Shown here: positions 18,935-31,413 of the stretch, piece after piece
How the letters are laid out: each line of letters starts with the position of its first letter
Numbering within the stretch: the first letter of the stretch is position 1
Source: CAYTLW01 sp964438735
Lineage (GTDB): Bacteria; Myxococcota_A; UBA9042
Reading direction: 5' to 3'
DNA: 64,000 bases
Assembly: GCA_964438735.1 (NCBI GenBank)
Contig: CAYTLW010000022.1
Coordinates: forward strand, 1 to 64,000
The notes under the pieces: generated by a model
What the model saw: the letters and a program-made list of their open reading frames with translations, nothing else
Databases searched by the model: none
Told to the model about the DNA's origin: nothing
Program-made: the position numbers and the translations under genes

Positions 18935-20362
18935 ATGATATACACCTGGAATATCAGAAGGTATCGATGCACTGAGTGGATCTCGGCGGGTATGCTCGTG
19001 GCGTTCAGCGCGCTTTGTTCATGCGCCATTCCCATCGGCCAGACCGGCCCTGGCGCCGGCTCCGACGGCGGAGGCGCTGCGTTCTGGGGTGACGTGGCGG
19101 GCGCGGGTGCGCCGCGCGGCCAACAGGCGACAGGTGACGTCGCCATAGCCCCCGATAGCGCTGGCAACCGGTCCGCCGATGGTGCCGCCACCTCGACCGC
19201 TGACACGGCCCCGCCCGATGTCGCTACCGCGGCTGCGCCCGATATCGCTACCGCGGCGGCGCCCGACACCGTCGCCGTTTCGGCTCCCGATGCCGCTGGC
19301 CCGGACAGCTCGCCGACGGATAGCCAGATCGGAGGGCAATCGGATAGCTCGTCATCGCCCATTGACAGCGGCGCTTCGTCCATTGACAGCGGCGCTTCGT
19401 CCATTGACAGCGGCGCATGGTCCGTCGACAGCGGCGCATCGTCCATGGACAGCGGCGTCGATCCACCCGACACCGGCGGCAGCGTGGCCGATCCCGCCTT
19501 GCCCGGCGCCCAGACCTGGACCAAGAAGCAGGTGGCGCTGGCGGTGCCAGGCGCCCAGATTCAGAACACCGTCTTCGCGCCCTCCGGTAGCGGCAAACGA
19601 CCGCTGGTGATCTTCCTGCACGGCTTCTCGCTGACGCCGAACCTGTACGCCAGCTACGGCGAGCACCTGGCCTCCCACGGCTGGACGGTGCTGCTGCCCA
19701 AGCTGCCGGGTAACGTGCTCATGCCCACGAGCCACGCCAAGCTGGCCAAGATGGTCATGGCCCTGCTCGACCAGCTCCTGTCGGCAAAGGCGCCCGTCGG
19801 TGCCATCGACACGAGCCGGATCGCGCTGGTCGGCCACTCCATGGGCGGCAAGGTGGCCATGCTCGCCGCGGCCAAGGACGGGCGGATCAAGGCGGTCTTC
19901 GGCGTCGATCCGGTCGATGCCGCGCCCCCATTTGGCGCCAACCCGGTGGACTACCCCTCGGTCACGCCGGAGCTGATGGGCGACATCCAGGTGGCCATGG
20001 GAGCCCTGGGCGAGACGGTCAACGCCAAGCCGGGCCTGGGCGGCCAGGCCTGCGCACCGGCGGCGGAGAACTTCCAGCAATACTTCAAGCACGCCAGCGG
20101 GCCGGCGCTCGAGGTGGAGGTCATCGGCGCCGGGCACATGGCCTTCCTGGACCAGCCCAACTGCGGCCTGATGTGCATGGCCTGTTCCGCCGGACCGACG
20201 CCGGCGGCCACTGCGCGCAAGCTGGCGCGACGCTACCTGACGGCATTTCTTGGTCACACCCTGCTGGGCGGTTCAGGCTGGGCGAGCTGGCTCAACGGCG
20301 CCAAGGCGCAGTCCGATGTGCAGGCCGGGCTGATCACCCTGTCGACCAAGAACGGACTGTAG
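18935..20362 (+). CDS. Lipoprotein alpha/beta hydrolase (chlorophyllase/PAF-AH-like)
   Basis: 475 aa from the ATG at 18935. A TTG at 18896 would place the TetR operator inside the gene and is rejected. A lipoprotein-type signal ends SALCSC. Then follow ~160 residues of low-complexity Ala/Asp/Ser/Gly linker that includes the tandem unit (S/W)(I/V/M)DSGA. The catalytic domain (about 205-475) shows FLHGFSL, the nucleophile elbow GHSMGG, and a late GAGHMAFLD His segment, resembling chlorophyllase/PET-hydrolase-like lipases. A surface or periplasmic esterase is likely. The substrate is unknown. Expression is probably TetR-controlled. Confidence 0.85.
   Translation: MIYTWNIRRYRCTEWISAGMLVAFSALCSCAIPIGQTGPGAGSDGGGAAFWGDVAGAGAPRGQQATGDVAIAPDSAGNRSADGAATSTADTAPPDVATAAAPDIATAAAPDTVAVSAPDAAGPDSSPTDSQIGGQSDSSSSPIDSGASSIDSGASSIDSGAWSVDSGASSMDSGVDPPDTGGSVADPALPGAQTWTKKQVALAVPGAQIQNTVFAPSGSGKRPLVIFLHGFSLTPNLYASYGEHLASHGWTVLLPKLPGNVLMPTSHAKLAKMVMALLDQLLSAKAPVGAIDTSRIALVGHSMGGKVAMLAAAKDGRIKAVFGVDPVDAAPPFGANPVDYPSVTPELMGDIQVAMGALGETVNAKPGLGGQACAPAAENFQQYFKHASGPALEVEVIGAGHMAFLDQPNCGLMCMACSAGPTPAATARKLARRYLTAFLGHTLLGGSGWASWLNGAKAQSDVQAGLITLSTKNGL
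19361..19459 (+). repeat. 21-bp tandem repeat in hydrolase linker
   Basis: Nearly five head-to-tail copies of a 21-bp unit starting ATTGACAGCGGCGCTTCGTC. The first two are identical, the next two diverge at a few bases, and the last is partial. Each encodes seven residues of the form IDSGASS. Because the unit is in frame, copy-number change would lengthen or shorten the surface linker without frameshift. Confidence 0.85.
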
Positions 20363-20394
20363 GTCGCGGGCGTCCCACGCCAGGCCTGGCCTCA

Positions 20395-22944
20395 TCAGGC
20401 CCCGATCCGTTGAACCCCCAACAACGGTCCGTCGGGATCGGCACCATCGGCGCCCAGATCCACCACCGCCTCGACGCACCAATCCGCTTCCTCTTCGGCG
20501 TCCACGAGCCGCTGCACGACCACCCAGCGCCGCTCGCCCTCTTCGCGAATGGTCGTCTTGTCCGCCAGCCGCGCGCGGTGATCCCACTTCGGCGGCCCGT
20601 ACTCCTCGACAAAGGGCGCCATGGCCTCGGCGAAACGCTCCGCCGGCCACTTCTCCACGCCGCCCTGCCACACCGACGCCGCCGCCTCCTCCAGGTCGCC
20701 CACCGCCAGCGCCCGGGTCAGGGCGTGCATCTCGGCTCGCAGCCGGGCATAGAGATGGCGACGATCGCGGGCCAGGTCGACCTGGATCGTCGGCAGCGCG
20801 GCCAGGGTGTCGGCGTCTTCGGGGCGGACCTCGCGCAGCTTCTCCCACTGCTGTACCAGCGACGAGTCGACCCGGGCGAGCATGGCGCGCAGGGCGGCGA
20901 TGACGCCGATGAGCACCTCGTCGAGGATCGACTCGGGCACGTTCTGCAACAGGGTCTTGTAGACCTGGCTGATGTAGCGCAGCAGCACGCCCTCGACCCG
21001 TTGCAGGCCGTATTCGCGCACGTAATCGTCGAAGGAACAGCCGCGTTCGAGCAGGTCGCGGACCACGGACTTGGGCCGGATGGCCTCGGTGTCGAGCCAC
21101 GGCTGCCGGTCTGAGAAGCGGTTGTAGACGCTGTAGATCCACTCGGCGTCGGGTTTGGGCCAGGTGACCTCTTCGAGGCGCTCCATGCGCTCTTCGTACT
21201 CGACCCCCTCGGCCTTGAGGCGGTTGATCAGTTCGCCTTTGGCCTGGTGCACCTGGGCGAACAGCACCGGGCGCGGATTCTCGAGGATGGCTTCGACCAG
21301 GCTGAGCACCCGCAAGGCGTGGTCCTCGCCCTCGGCATCGAGCTCGTCCAGGGCCTCGACCAGGAAGAGCGACAGGCTGTGGTGCAGCGAGAAGTCGCGC
21401 TGCAGACCCGGCCGCAGGACCACCTCCTGGCCGCGGCGGCCGTCATCGCGGGGCCAGAGTTCGACCACCCCGGCGCTGACCAGGGAGCGGAACAGGCGCG
21501 CCAGCTCCCGGCGCAGGCGTTGCTTGGTGGCCGGCCGCTCGTGGCAGCGGCCGATCAGTCGCACCAGGGCGCGCAAGCCCTCACCGGCGCCCGCCTGGCG
21601 CTGCAACATGGACAGCAGCAGCCCGTGGTCCAGGCGAAAGACAGACTGCAGCGATTCGGGTCGGCCCGCGACCAGGCGGTCGAAGGTCTGCTCGTTGTAG
21701 GGCACAAAGCCCCGTTTGGGCGGTTTGCGGCGGACGAACTTGCCGCCTTTCGCGGCAAGTCGGCGGTTCTCGATCGTATGAGGCGGCGCTTGGGCGCAGA
21801 CCAGCCCCTCGTCATCGAAGCCCTTGCGACCGGCCCGACCCGCCACCTGGTGGAACTCGCGATTGCGCAGGATGCGGGTCTTTTCACCGTCGAACTTGCA
21901 CAGGGCCGTCATCAGCACCGTGCGCAGGGGGATGTTGATGCCCACGCCCAGGGTGTCGGTGCCGCTGATGACTTTGAGCAACCCCTTCTGTGCCAGGCGC
22001 TCTATCAGCAGCCGATAACGGGGCAGCAGGCCGGCGTGGTGCAGGCCGACGCCGTGGCGCACGAAGCGCTGCAGTTCTTTGCCGTAGGGGCTGTCGAAGC
22101 GAAAGCCGATCAGTTCGTCGGCGATGCGGCGTTTATGCTCGCGATCGCAGACCGGTACGCTCATCAGGTTCTGGGCCTCTTCGGCGGCGGCGCGCTGGCT
22201 GGTATTGACCAGGTAGACGGGCGCCTTGTCGCGCTTCATCAGGTCGGACACGGTCTCGTGGATGGCCGTGTCGCGCCACTTGAAGTCCAGCGGCACGGGC
22301 CGGTCATCCGAGCGCACCACCACCACTTCGCGGCCGGTGCGCTCCCGCAAACCCGCCTCGATGGCCGCCATGTCGCCCAGGGTGGCGCTCATGAGCAGGA
22401 AGGTGGCGTCCGGCAGCAGCAACAGCGGCAGCTGCCAGGCCATGCCGCGATCCCTGTCGGCGTAGTAGTGGAACTCGTCCATCACCACGTGGTCCACCGG
22501 CGCGGCGGCGCCCTGGCGCAGGGCGATATTGGCCAGCACCTCGGCCGTGCAGCAGATGATTGGCGCGTCGCGGTTGATGGCCGCATCGCCGGTCATCATG
22601 CCCACGTTGTCGGCGCCCAGGTCGTCGCACAGGGCGAAGAATTTCTCGCTCACCAGGGCCTTGATGGGCGAGGTGTAGAAACCGCGCTCACCGCGGGCCA
22701 GGGCGCGAAAATGCTGCGCCAGGGCGACCATGGATTTGCCCGAGCCGGTGGGCGTGGCCAGGATCACGTGCCGGCCGGCCATGACCTCCAGAATCGCCTC
22801 TTCCTGGGCCGGGTAGAGCTCGAGGTCGCGGTCGAAGGTCCACTCGAGGAAGATCTCGAAGGCCTCGTCGGGATCGACCTCAGCGCCGGCCGACAGGCGG
22901 TCGGAGAGATTCGGCGGCGTCTCTTTGGAGGGAGATTCGCTCAG
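20395..22944 (-). CDS. Ski2-like DExH helicase (DUF3516 type), likely CTG start
   Basis: 849 aa if it starts at a CTG (22944) with GGAG six bases upstream. The first ATG (22782) would cut off the Q-motif region LELYPAQEEAI, so the true start must be earlier. The open frame upstream has no ATG, GTG or TTG before the TAG of the previous gene (22966-22968). Motifs: ATPTGSGKS (I), DEFHYY (II), SATLGD (III), LHHAGLLPRYR and GTDTLGVGINIP (IV-V), QVAGRAGRKG (VI). The C-terminal part with PKRGFVPYNEQTF resembles the DUF3516 extension of bacterial RNA helicases. A role in RNA remodelling is inferred. Confidence 0.88.
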   Translation of the reverse strand: MSESPSKETPPNLSDRLSAGAEVDPDEAFEIFLEWTFDRDLELYPAQEEAILEVMAGRHVILATPTGSGKSMVALAQHFRALARGERGFYTSPIKALVSEKFFALCDDLGADNVGMMTGDAAINRDAPIICCTAEVLANIALRQGAAAPVDHVVMDEFHYYADRDRGMAWQLPLLLLPDATFLLMSATLGDMAAIEAGLRERTGREVVVVRSDDRPVPLDFKWRDTAIHETVSDLMKRDKAPVYLVNTSQRAAAEEAQNLMSVPVCDREHKRRIADELIGFRFDSPYGKELQRFVRHGVGLHHAGLLPRYRLLIERLAQKGLLKVISGTDTLGVGINIPLRTVLMTALCKFDGEKTRILRNREFHQVAGRAGRKGFDDEGLVCAQAPPHTIENRRLAAKGGKFVRRKPPKRGFVPYNEQTFDRLVAGRPESLQSVFRLDHGLLLSMLQRQAGAGEGLRALVRLIGRCHERPATKQRLRRELARLFRSLVSAGVVELWPRDDGRRGQEVVLRPGLQRDFSLHHSLSLFLVEALDELDAEGEDHALRVLSLVEAILENPRPVLFAQVHQAKGELINRLKAEGVEYEERMERLEEVTWPKPDAEWIYSVYNRFSDRQPWLDTEAIRPKSVVRDLLERGCSFDDYVREYGLQRVEGVLLRYISQVYKTLLQNVPESILDEVLIGVIAALRAMLARVDSSLVQQWEKLREVRPEDADTLAALPTIQVDLARDRRHLYARLRAEMHALTRALAVGDLEEAAASVWQGGVEKWPAERFAEAMAPFVEEYGPPKWDHRARLADKTTIREEGERRWVVVQRLVDAEEEADWCVEAVVDLGADGADPDGPLLGVQRIGA

Positions 22945-22965
22945 CGGGAGCTCCGAGTCGCTGCG

Positions 22966-26199
<3,234 letters not shown>

Positions 26200-26364
26200 G
26201 ATCGGCCTCTCGGGAGCGAGGTGAAGCGGGGGCGATCGACCGCTTCACGGTACCGCCGCCGGCAGGGCCCGGCAAGGGCGGCGCGCGTCCCTCCGTCGAC
26301 GCTCGATCGATGACGATGGCGCCGAAGACTTGCGCTCCACGCCGTTGGAGGCGAGGGTCCGGCC

Positions 26365-27099
26365 ATGTCCGCCGCCGTGCCCAATCGCCGCCCCCTCGTC
26401 TTGCTGGCGTTGGCGATTGGCATGCTGATTCTGGCTGCAGTCGCGTGGCAATCTGGTTGGCTGCCCGGGCCCGAACGCCTGCTGCGAGCCACCGAATGGC
26501 TGCGCGACGCTGGCTGGATCGGGGCCGCGGTCTTCATCCTCGGCCACGCCGTCGCCATCCTGACCTTCGTGCCCATCACGCCGCTGGTCTTTGTGGCCGG
26601 CTTCATCTGGGGGCCCTATGTCGGCACCCTGGTCATGTCTATCGGCAGCCTGCTGGGGACCACTGCGGCGCTGCTCCTGGGCCGCTGGCTGCTGCGCCAG
26701 AGTCTCACCGCCCGCTACGGCGACTCGGCGCATTTCGTGGCCATCGATCGGGCCATCGCCAGGGGCGGTTTTCGCGCGGTCTTCCTGCTGCGCTCCGCGC
26801 CCATCCCGCTGGCCGTGCTCAACTACAGCCTGAGCCTGACCGGCATCGGGGTCGGCCGCTACGCCCTCGCTTCGGTGCTGGGCCTGCTGCCGCTGACCAT
26901 CCTGTACACGGCGGTGGGGGGCGGCCTGGCCGAGGCCAGCGCCATCTTCGAGGGCAAGGTCTCGCCTGGCGATGGTGCGCTGTGGCTGTTCTGGGCCGGC
27001 GTGGCGGCCATGGTCGGCGTCTTTGCCTGGATCGGCGCCATGGCCAGGCGCGAACTGCGTGCCCTGATGGGGGAGCAGGAGACATCGCCAGTGGACTGA
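26365..27099 (+). CDS. TVP38/TMEM64-family (VTT-domain) membrane protein
   Basis: 244 aa with about five hydrophobic segments. The VTT/DedA-like core is recognisable by FVPITPLVFVAGFIWGP (around 66-82) and the re-entrant motif FLLRSAPIPLAVLNYSLSL (about 140-158). Inner-membrane location. Family members are implicated in lipid scrambling or transport, and eukaryotic relatives are scramblases. The specific cargo is unknown. It diverges from the giant lipoprotein at 26199, leaving 165 bp for two promoters. Confidence 0.88.
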   Translation: MSAAVPNRRPLVLLALAIGMLILAAVAWQSGWLPGPERLLRATEWLRDAGWIGAAVFILGHAVAILTFVPITPLVFVAGFIWGPYVGTLVMSIGSLLGTTAALLLGRWLLRQSLTARYGDSAHFVAIDRAIARGGFRAVFLLRSAPIPLAVLNYSLSLTGIGVGRYALASVLGLLPLTILYTAVGGGLAEASAIFEGKVSPGDGALWLFWAGVAAMVGVFAWIGAMARRELRALMGEQETSPVD

Positions 27100-27126
27100 G
27101 CGTGCCCTCTTCGGCCGGGAATCCGC

Positions 27127-29103
27127 TCAGCGGTGTTGCATCCTGTTGGCCAGCTCTCGAGCCAGCCATTGCACGAAGGCGCCGCGGCCGCTGCCGGTCA
27201 ACTCCCAGCCGGACTTCGCATCCCCCCTGACCACGCCTTCGGTGCTCGCGCCCGTCGCCCTGTCAAAATGCAGCCATGCGTCCACGAAGGGGATCTGGTG
27301 GCGCTTCAACACCTGCCGTAGCCGTTGATGATGACCGTGCCAGGTGGTGTCGCGCGGCTTGTCTGCGGCCAGCGCATCCGGATAGGGCAGCAGGACGACC
27401 AGCAGCGGGACCTTCGCCTCCGCCAGGGTGTCTCGAATGCCGCGGATGGCGGCGTCAAAGTGGCGCCAGGTGGCTTCCGGATCGCGGCCCCAGGTCGCGG
27501 TGCGCGGCCGCAACCGACGGGTCACCTGGTCCACCCCACGAGCCGTTCGCCGGGCCAGGTCGGAGCGATCGGCGAGCGCCTGCAGGACGAAAGGCGGCGG
27601 GCTGGAGGCCAGGTACAGACGCAGGGTCTGGCGCCAGCGCGGCGCCTGGCAGCGCGCCTTGGCGAGCAGTGGCGCGGCGGTGGGGGTCGGCGACAGCGAC
27701 AATTCTGTCGCCGTCACGACGTCGGCCAGGGCGGTAGGGCTCGCCGCCGGAGGGGGGGTGACGACTGGAGATCCGGCGGGCGAGCCCACGTCTGTTGTCG
27801 GCTCGGCCTCGGCATAGGCCAACAGGGGGCCGGCATCGCAACAGGCCAGCGGTGCGTCCATCTCCGCGACGTCTTTTTCGGCGGCCAGGTGCAGGACGAC
27901 AGCTTCGACGGGGTGGCGCGGCAACAGGCTGCGCAACGCCAGCAGCTGAAAATCGCTGGCGCCGCGGCCCAGGCCGGCGATCACGTGGCGACTGCCGGCC
28001 ACGTGTTGTTCCAGGTTGCGGCGCAGCTCGTCGCGCGCCGCCCAGCCCTCGCCATAGAGCAGGCCCGAGCCGAAGTGCACCACCGGGCGCGCCTGGTCAT
28101 GGGCGGTCGAAAACGGGTTGTCGCCCGATTCCGCATCGCCGTCGAAGATGAGCTGGCAGGCTCGCCGCCCCGTGCCTTCGGCTTGCCAGTGCACGTTGGC
28201 AGTCTCGTCGTCGCCGCCGGGCGAGTCGACGAGCAGCTCGGCCCCACCCGCGAGCGCCGCCAGGCCAATGGCGAGCCCCAACGCCAGGCGAACGCCGCCG
28301 TCGGCCAACGACCAGGCCAGCGCAAGGAGCGCGCCCAGATCCCACAGCAGCGCAAAGACCAGCCAGTCCCACGCGCCCAGTGATGGCACCGACCCGGCAG
28401 GCGGCCACAGGCCGGCCCATGGCAGGCCAACCACAAGACACCAGAGCAGGACGCGACCTGTGCCGGCCATCCGGCGGCCCACTGCGCCAGCAGCCAGGGC
28501 GCCACCAAGGAGGGCGCCCAAAATGACCAGCAGAGCCAGTCCGACAGGCGGCGTGGCGTCGTCTTCCTGGCGGGATACCGGCGGTTCGGCGGACACAGTG
28601 CGCCAGACCTTGTCAGGAGGATCGGCAGCCAGGGCCGTACGCGCTTTGGCCAGCAGTTCACTCGCTGGAGGAGCGCCTTGCCAGATCAGGCACCAGGCGC
28701 CCACGACCTCCCCGGAACAGGCCTGCTCGGGATCGCTCAGCGCCAGCTTGTAGCAGCCTTTTCGCGTCGCAACGTCCTGGCAGATCTCAGCGTCGACCCG
28801 ATCGCCTTGGATGCTGGCGCTGTTCAGGCTCAGCTGTGGCGCCATGCGGCCAAACGCAGCTTCCAGCAAGCCGCCCACCGACGGCGGCAGGGCCCGGCCA
28901 CCGGCCACGGGGGGCGGACGGCGCTCCTTGTCCGCCGCCTTCGGCATTGCCGCCTTGTCGTGGTCGGTTGCGGGTGAGGTTGCGGCCCCTGTGGGTACCA
29001 AACAGACCGTTGCGACCGTCGCAATCAGCCCCACGTGGCGGACGAGTCCGCTCCGGGTGGAAGGTCTCAGTTGCTGGCCGAGCGCGCTCTGGATCCCGTT
29101 CAT
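27127..29103 (-). CDS. Membrane protein with degenerate SGNH-like domain
   Basis: 658 aa from the ATG at 29103. ATGs at 29220 and 29346 are alternatives and none has a clear Shine-Dalgarno. Signal-like N-terminus (HVGLIATVATVCLVPTGAA), a ~130-residue extracytoplasmic part, then about four to five membrane segments (around 190-310). The last ~330 residues resemble an SGNH/GDSL fold: FGSGLLYGEGW (block I), GLGRGASDF (block II), LHLAAEKD (block III) and a C-terminal VDAWLHFD. The expected Asp-x-x-His segment reads WELTGSGRGAF and lacks His. It may be a non-catalytic relative or have repositioned residues. Convergent with the VTT gene. Confidence 0.65.
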   Translation of the reverse strand: MNGIQSALGQQLRPSTRSGLVRHVGLIATVATVCLVPTGAATSPATDHDKAAMPKAADKERRPPPVAGGRALPPSVGGLLEAAFGRMAPQLSLNSASIQGDRVDAEICQDVATRKGCYKLALSDPEQACSGEVVGAWCLIWQGAPPASELLAKARTALAADPPDKVWRTVSAEPPVSRQEDDATPPVGLALLVILGALLGGALAAGAVGRRMAGTGRVLLWCLVVGLPWAGLWPPAGSVPSLGAWDWLVFALLWDLGALLALAWSLADGGVRLALGLAIGLAALAGGAELLVDSPGGDDETANVHWQAEGTGRRACQLIFDGDAESGDNPFSTAHDQARPVVHFGSGLLYGEGWAARDELRRNLEQHVAGSRHVIAGLGRGASDFQLLALRSLLPRHPVEAVVLHLAAEKDVAEMDAPLACCDAGPLLAYAEAEPTTDVGSPAGSPVVTPPPAASPTALADVVTATELSLSPTPTAAPLLAKARCQAPRWRQTLRLYLASSPPPFVLQALADRSDLARRTARGVDQVTRRLRPRTATWGRDPEATWRHFDAAIRGIRDTLAEAKVPLLVVLLPYPDALAADKPRDTTWHGHHQRLRQVLKRHQIPFVDAWLHFDRATGASTEGVVRGDAKSGWELTGSGRGAFVQWLARELANRMQHR

Positions 29104-29405
29104 GAAGGCGAATGTAGGCGAGCGCGCCGCTGTCGTCCAAAAGCGCTCGCGTTCCTCGAATCCGCCCGGGCTTCCTGCCTGCCCGGCCCCGACGCCAGGC
29201 GGCGAGTTGGAGGCGTGCATGTTTTCCCAAAGATCACACCTGTTTCGAACGATTACTCTGTGGCGCCATGCAGCGCGCACGTAGGCTGCGCAAGCAGCTG
29301 TGGTCTGACGGTCGCAGTCCGCCTTGTGAGAGTGCGAACAAGCCACGAACCGCTGCCCTCTGTCGAAGAATCTCCGTCATCTACCCACGACCCGAGAACG
29401 AGACC

Positions 29406-30014
29406 ATGAAACGAATCGCGATCCTGTGCACCCTGATGCTCACCCTGGCCGCCTGCTCGAGCGACGACGGCGGCGACGGCGACAGCACGCCGGCAACGGA
29501 TACGGCCGCCGCCGACGCGGGCGCTGACACCTCGACCGGTAGCGACGCCGCCGCGGCGGCCGACACGTCGACGGCTGCCGACACAGGCGGCGGGGCCGCG
29601 GACGCCGGCAGCGCAACAGATGCAGGCGGTACGGCAGACGCTGGCGGCGGCGGCATCGACTGGGCGTCCATGGGCTTCCTGGACAAGCAGAAGCACATGA
29701 AGACCGTGGTCATGCCGGCCATGAAGAAGCTCTTCCAGGACTTCGATTCCAAGCGCTACGAGAAGTTCAACTGTGCCACCTGCCACGGCAAGGATCCGCA
29801 GGCGGCCAAGTTCAAGATGCCAGCCACGCCCATCCCGCTCGATCCGGCCAAGATGCCCGATTCCAAGAGCAGCAATGAGTACGAGGCCAAGTTCGCCAAG
29901 TTCATGTACGGCAAGGTGCTGCCCGAGATGCAGAAGCTGATCAACCAGCCCCCCTTCGACCCCGGCACCAAGAAGGGGTTCGGCTGCTTCGGTTGCCACA
30001 AGATGAAGAAGTAG
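29406..30014 (+). CDS. Diheme c-type cytochrome lipoprotein
   Basis: 202 aa. Signal peptide MKRIAILCTLMLTLAAC gives a lipid-anchored Cys. A ~65-residue Ala/Asp/Thr/Gly linker follows. The compact C-terminal domain has two heme c sites, CATCH (around residues 119-123) and CFGCH near the extreme C-terminus. Met residues between them could be axial ligands. A periplasmic or outer-membrane electron carrier is likely, and it may interact with the decaheme system further along this window. No oxidase or reductase gene is adjacent. Confidence 0.85.
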   Translation: MKRIAILCTLMLTLAACSSDDGGDGDSTPATDTAAADAGADTSTGSDAAAAADTSTAADTGGGAADAGSATDAGGTADAGGGGIDWASMGFLDKQKHMKTVVMPAMKKLFQDFDSKRYEKFNCATCHGKDPQAAKFKMPATPIPLDPAKMPDSKSSNEYEAKFAKFMYGKVLPEMQKLINQPPFDPGTKKGFGCFGCHKMKK

Positions 30015-30054
30015 CCGACACTGACCGGGCAACGCCTCCCATGAGAGGGTGCCC

Positions 30055-30912
30055 GTGTGGATCGTCCTGCTCGCCTGCGCCAGCGTCCTCCTGGTGACCC
30101 CCTGGGTCGCCCTGTACTGGCTCCATAATCGGGGTGGTATTCGCCGCCTGCGCGTATTGCTGCATCGCTGGCGCGCCTCTTCCATGCGCCTGGGCGCCCT
30201 GGCTGCCATCGCCGCGGCCTTCGCGGTGACCTGGCGCGCCGAGATGAGCCTGCTGGCCGTCGTTGGCCCGCTTGTAGGCGTGACGCTGTTGTCGCTGCTC
30301 TATGCGCGCCTCTTCCAGATGCTGGCTCCCCGCCCTGCTTCCTTGCTGGTGCCTGTGGAGAGTCACGATCTTGGCCCCGAACGGCAGGTGGCGGTCCTGG
30401 AGGAAGGCAGCGCCGTGCCCTTGGACTGGCTGGCCATGATGCACACCGGCCGGCGACGGGAGATCGTGATCGTGCACGGGTTCGCGCCGCGTTCCCTGCT
30501 GGCCGTGCACAGCCCCGACTACCTGCCCATCGCGGCTGTCCTGCCCCACCCCGGCGGCTTCGAAATCGGCGCCGCCGGTCGCATCTGGGATGGCGCCACC
30601 GGCGCTGCCCTGGACCAGAAGGCGGACCTGACTCGCGCGCCCGTGGGCCTGAGTACCCTCGCTGCATGGCGCGACAAGTGGCCCGACGCGCCGTTGCTCG
30701 GTCCCGCCGAGGGCTTGCCCCAGGCGCCCCTGCCAGACACCGTGCTGGTTCCTTTGCGCAGCAGCGCCGATGACGAAAACCGCTGGGGCCGGGTGGTGCA
30801 AGGCCGGTGGACGGCCCTGAACGAGGAGGACCTGTCGACCTGCCCGACGCCGGCGGGAGATGCGTTCTACCTGGGCTGGCGGGGGGCGCGCGACCGCGGC
30901 TTCATCCGTTGA
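30055..30912 (+). CDS. Membrane-anchored DUF3179-like protein
   Basis: 285 aa. The GTG at 30055 lies 5 bp after GAGAGGG. Two N-terminal hydrophobic segments (about 1-22 and 48-85) precede a soluble domain. The stretch FEIGAAGRIWDGATG and then LSTLAAWRDKWPDAPLLG is reminiscent of the DUF3179 C-terminal block (W-x-x-W-K-x-x-x-P-D). The match is partial and the Cys-rich part of that family is not evident. The gene follows the diheme lipoprotein by 40 bp, probably co-transcribed. The last 11 bp overlap the opposing ridA 3' end. Confidence 0.6.
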   Translation: MWIVLLACASVLLVTPWVALYWLHNRGGIRRLRVLLHRWRASSMRLGALAAIAAAFAVTWRAEMSLLAVVGPLVGVTLLSLLYARLFQMLAPRPASLLVPVESHDLGPERQVAVLEEGSAVPLDWLAMMHTGRRREIVIVHGFAPRSLLAVHSPDYLPIAAVLPHPGGFEIGAAGRIWDGATGAALDQKADLTRAPVGLSTLAAWRDKWPDAPLLGPAEGLPQAPLPDTVLVPLRSSADDENRWGRVVQGRWTALNEEDLSTCPTPAGDAFYLGWRGARDRGFIR

Positions 30913-31318
30913 TATCGATGCTGGCCACGCAGCTGACCTCGATCAGGGCGTCGGCGGGCAGGCGGCTGACCTCGACAGTCTCGCGGGCCGGATAGGGCGC
31001 CGTGAGGTAACTGGCATAGATCGCGTTGACGGCGCTGAAGTCGTTCAGGTTCTTCAGGAAGATCGTCACCTTGACCACGTCGTTGAGGGTCCCGCCGGCG
31101 GCCTGCAGCACGGCGCGCAGGTTGTGCATGACCTGCTGGGTCTGCTCGGCCACGCCGCCGCGCACCATCTTGCCAGTGGCCGGATCGATGCCCAACTGGC
31201 CGCTCAAGAAGACCATGCGGCCGCTGCTGGCCACGATGGCCTGGGAATATGGGCCGATGGCCTTGGGCGCCAACTCGGCGATGATGGGCGTCAATTCGCG
31301 GGTGTCGTCATGGCGCAT
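30902..31318 (-). CDS. ridA: RidA-family enamine/imine deaminase
   Basis: 138 aa from an ATG with a strong GGAGGGG site. It hydrolyses reactive 2-aminoacrylate-type enamines and imines to keto acids. Family hallmarks are IGPYSQAIVASSGRMVFLSGQ (N-terminal), a NL-x-x-VL-x-x-AG helix, and ARETVEVSRLP with the substrate-binding Arg followed by IEVSCVA. Length is typical. Cytoplasmic trimer by family knowledge. Confidence 0.94.
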   Translation of the reverse strand: MRHDDTRELTPIIAELAPKAIGPYSQAIVASSGRMVFLSGQLGIDPATGKMVRGGVAEQTQQVMHNLRAVLQAAGGTLNDVVKVTIFLKNLNDFSAVNAIYASYLTAPYPARETVEVSRLPADALIEVSCVASIDING

Positions 31319-31413
31319 GGTCCCCTCCGTGTGTGCAAGGCGCGGTCCGATGAGAGACCTGCCGGCGCCTGGAGTCAAGCGCTGGCCAACGTCTTGTCCG
31401 GACTTGGGTTGCC

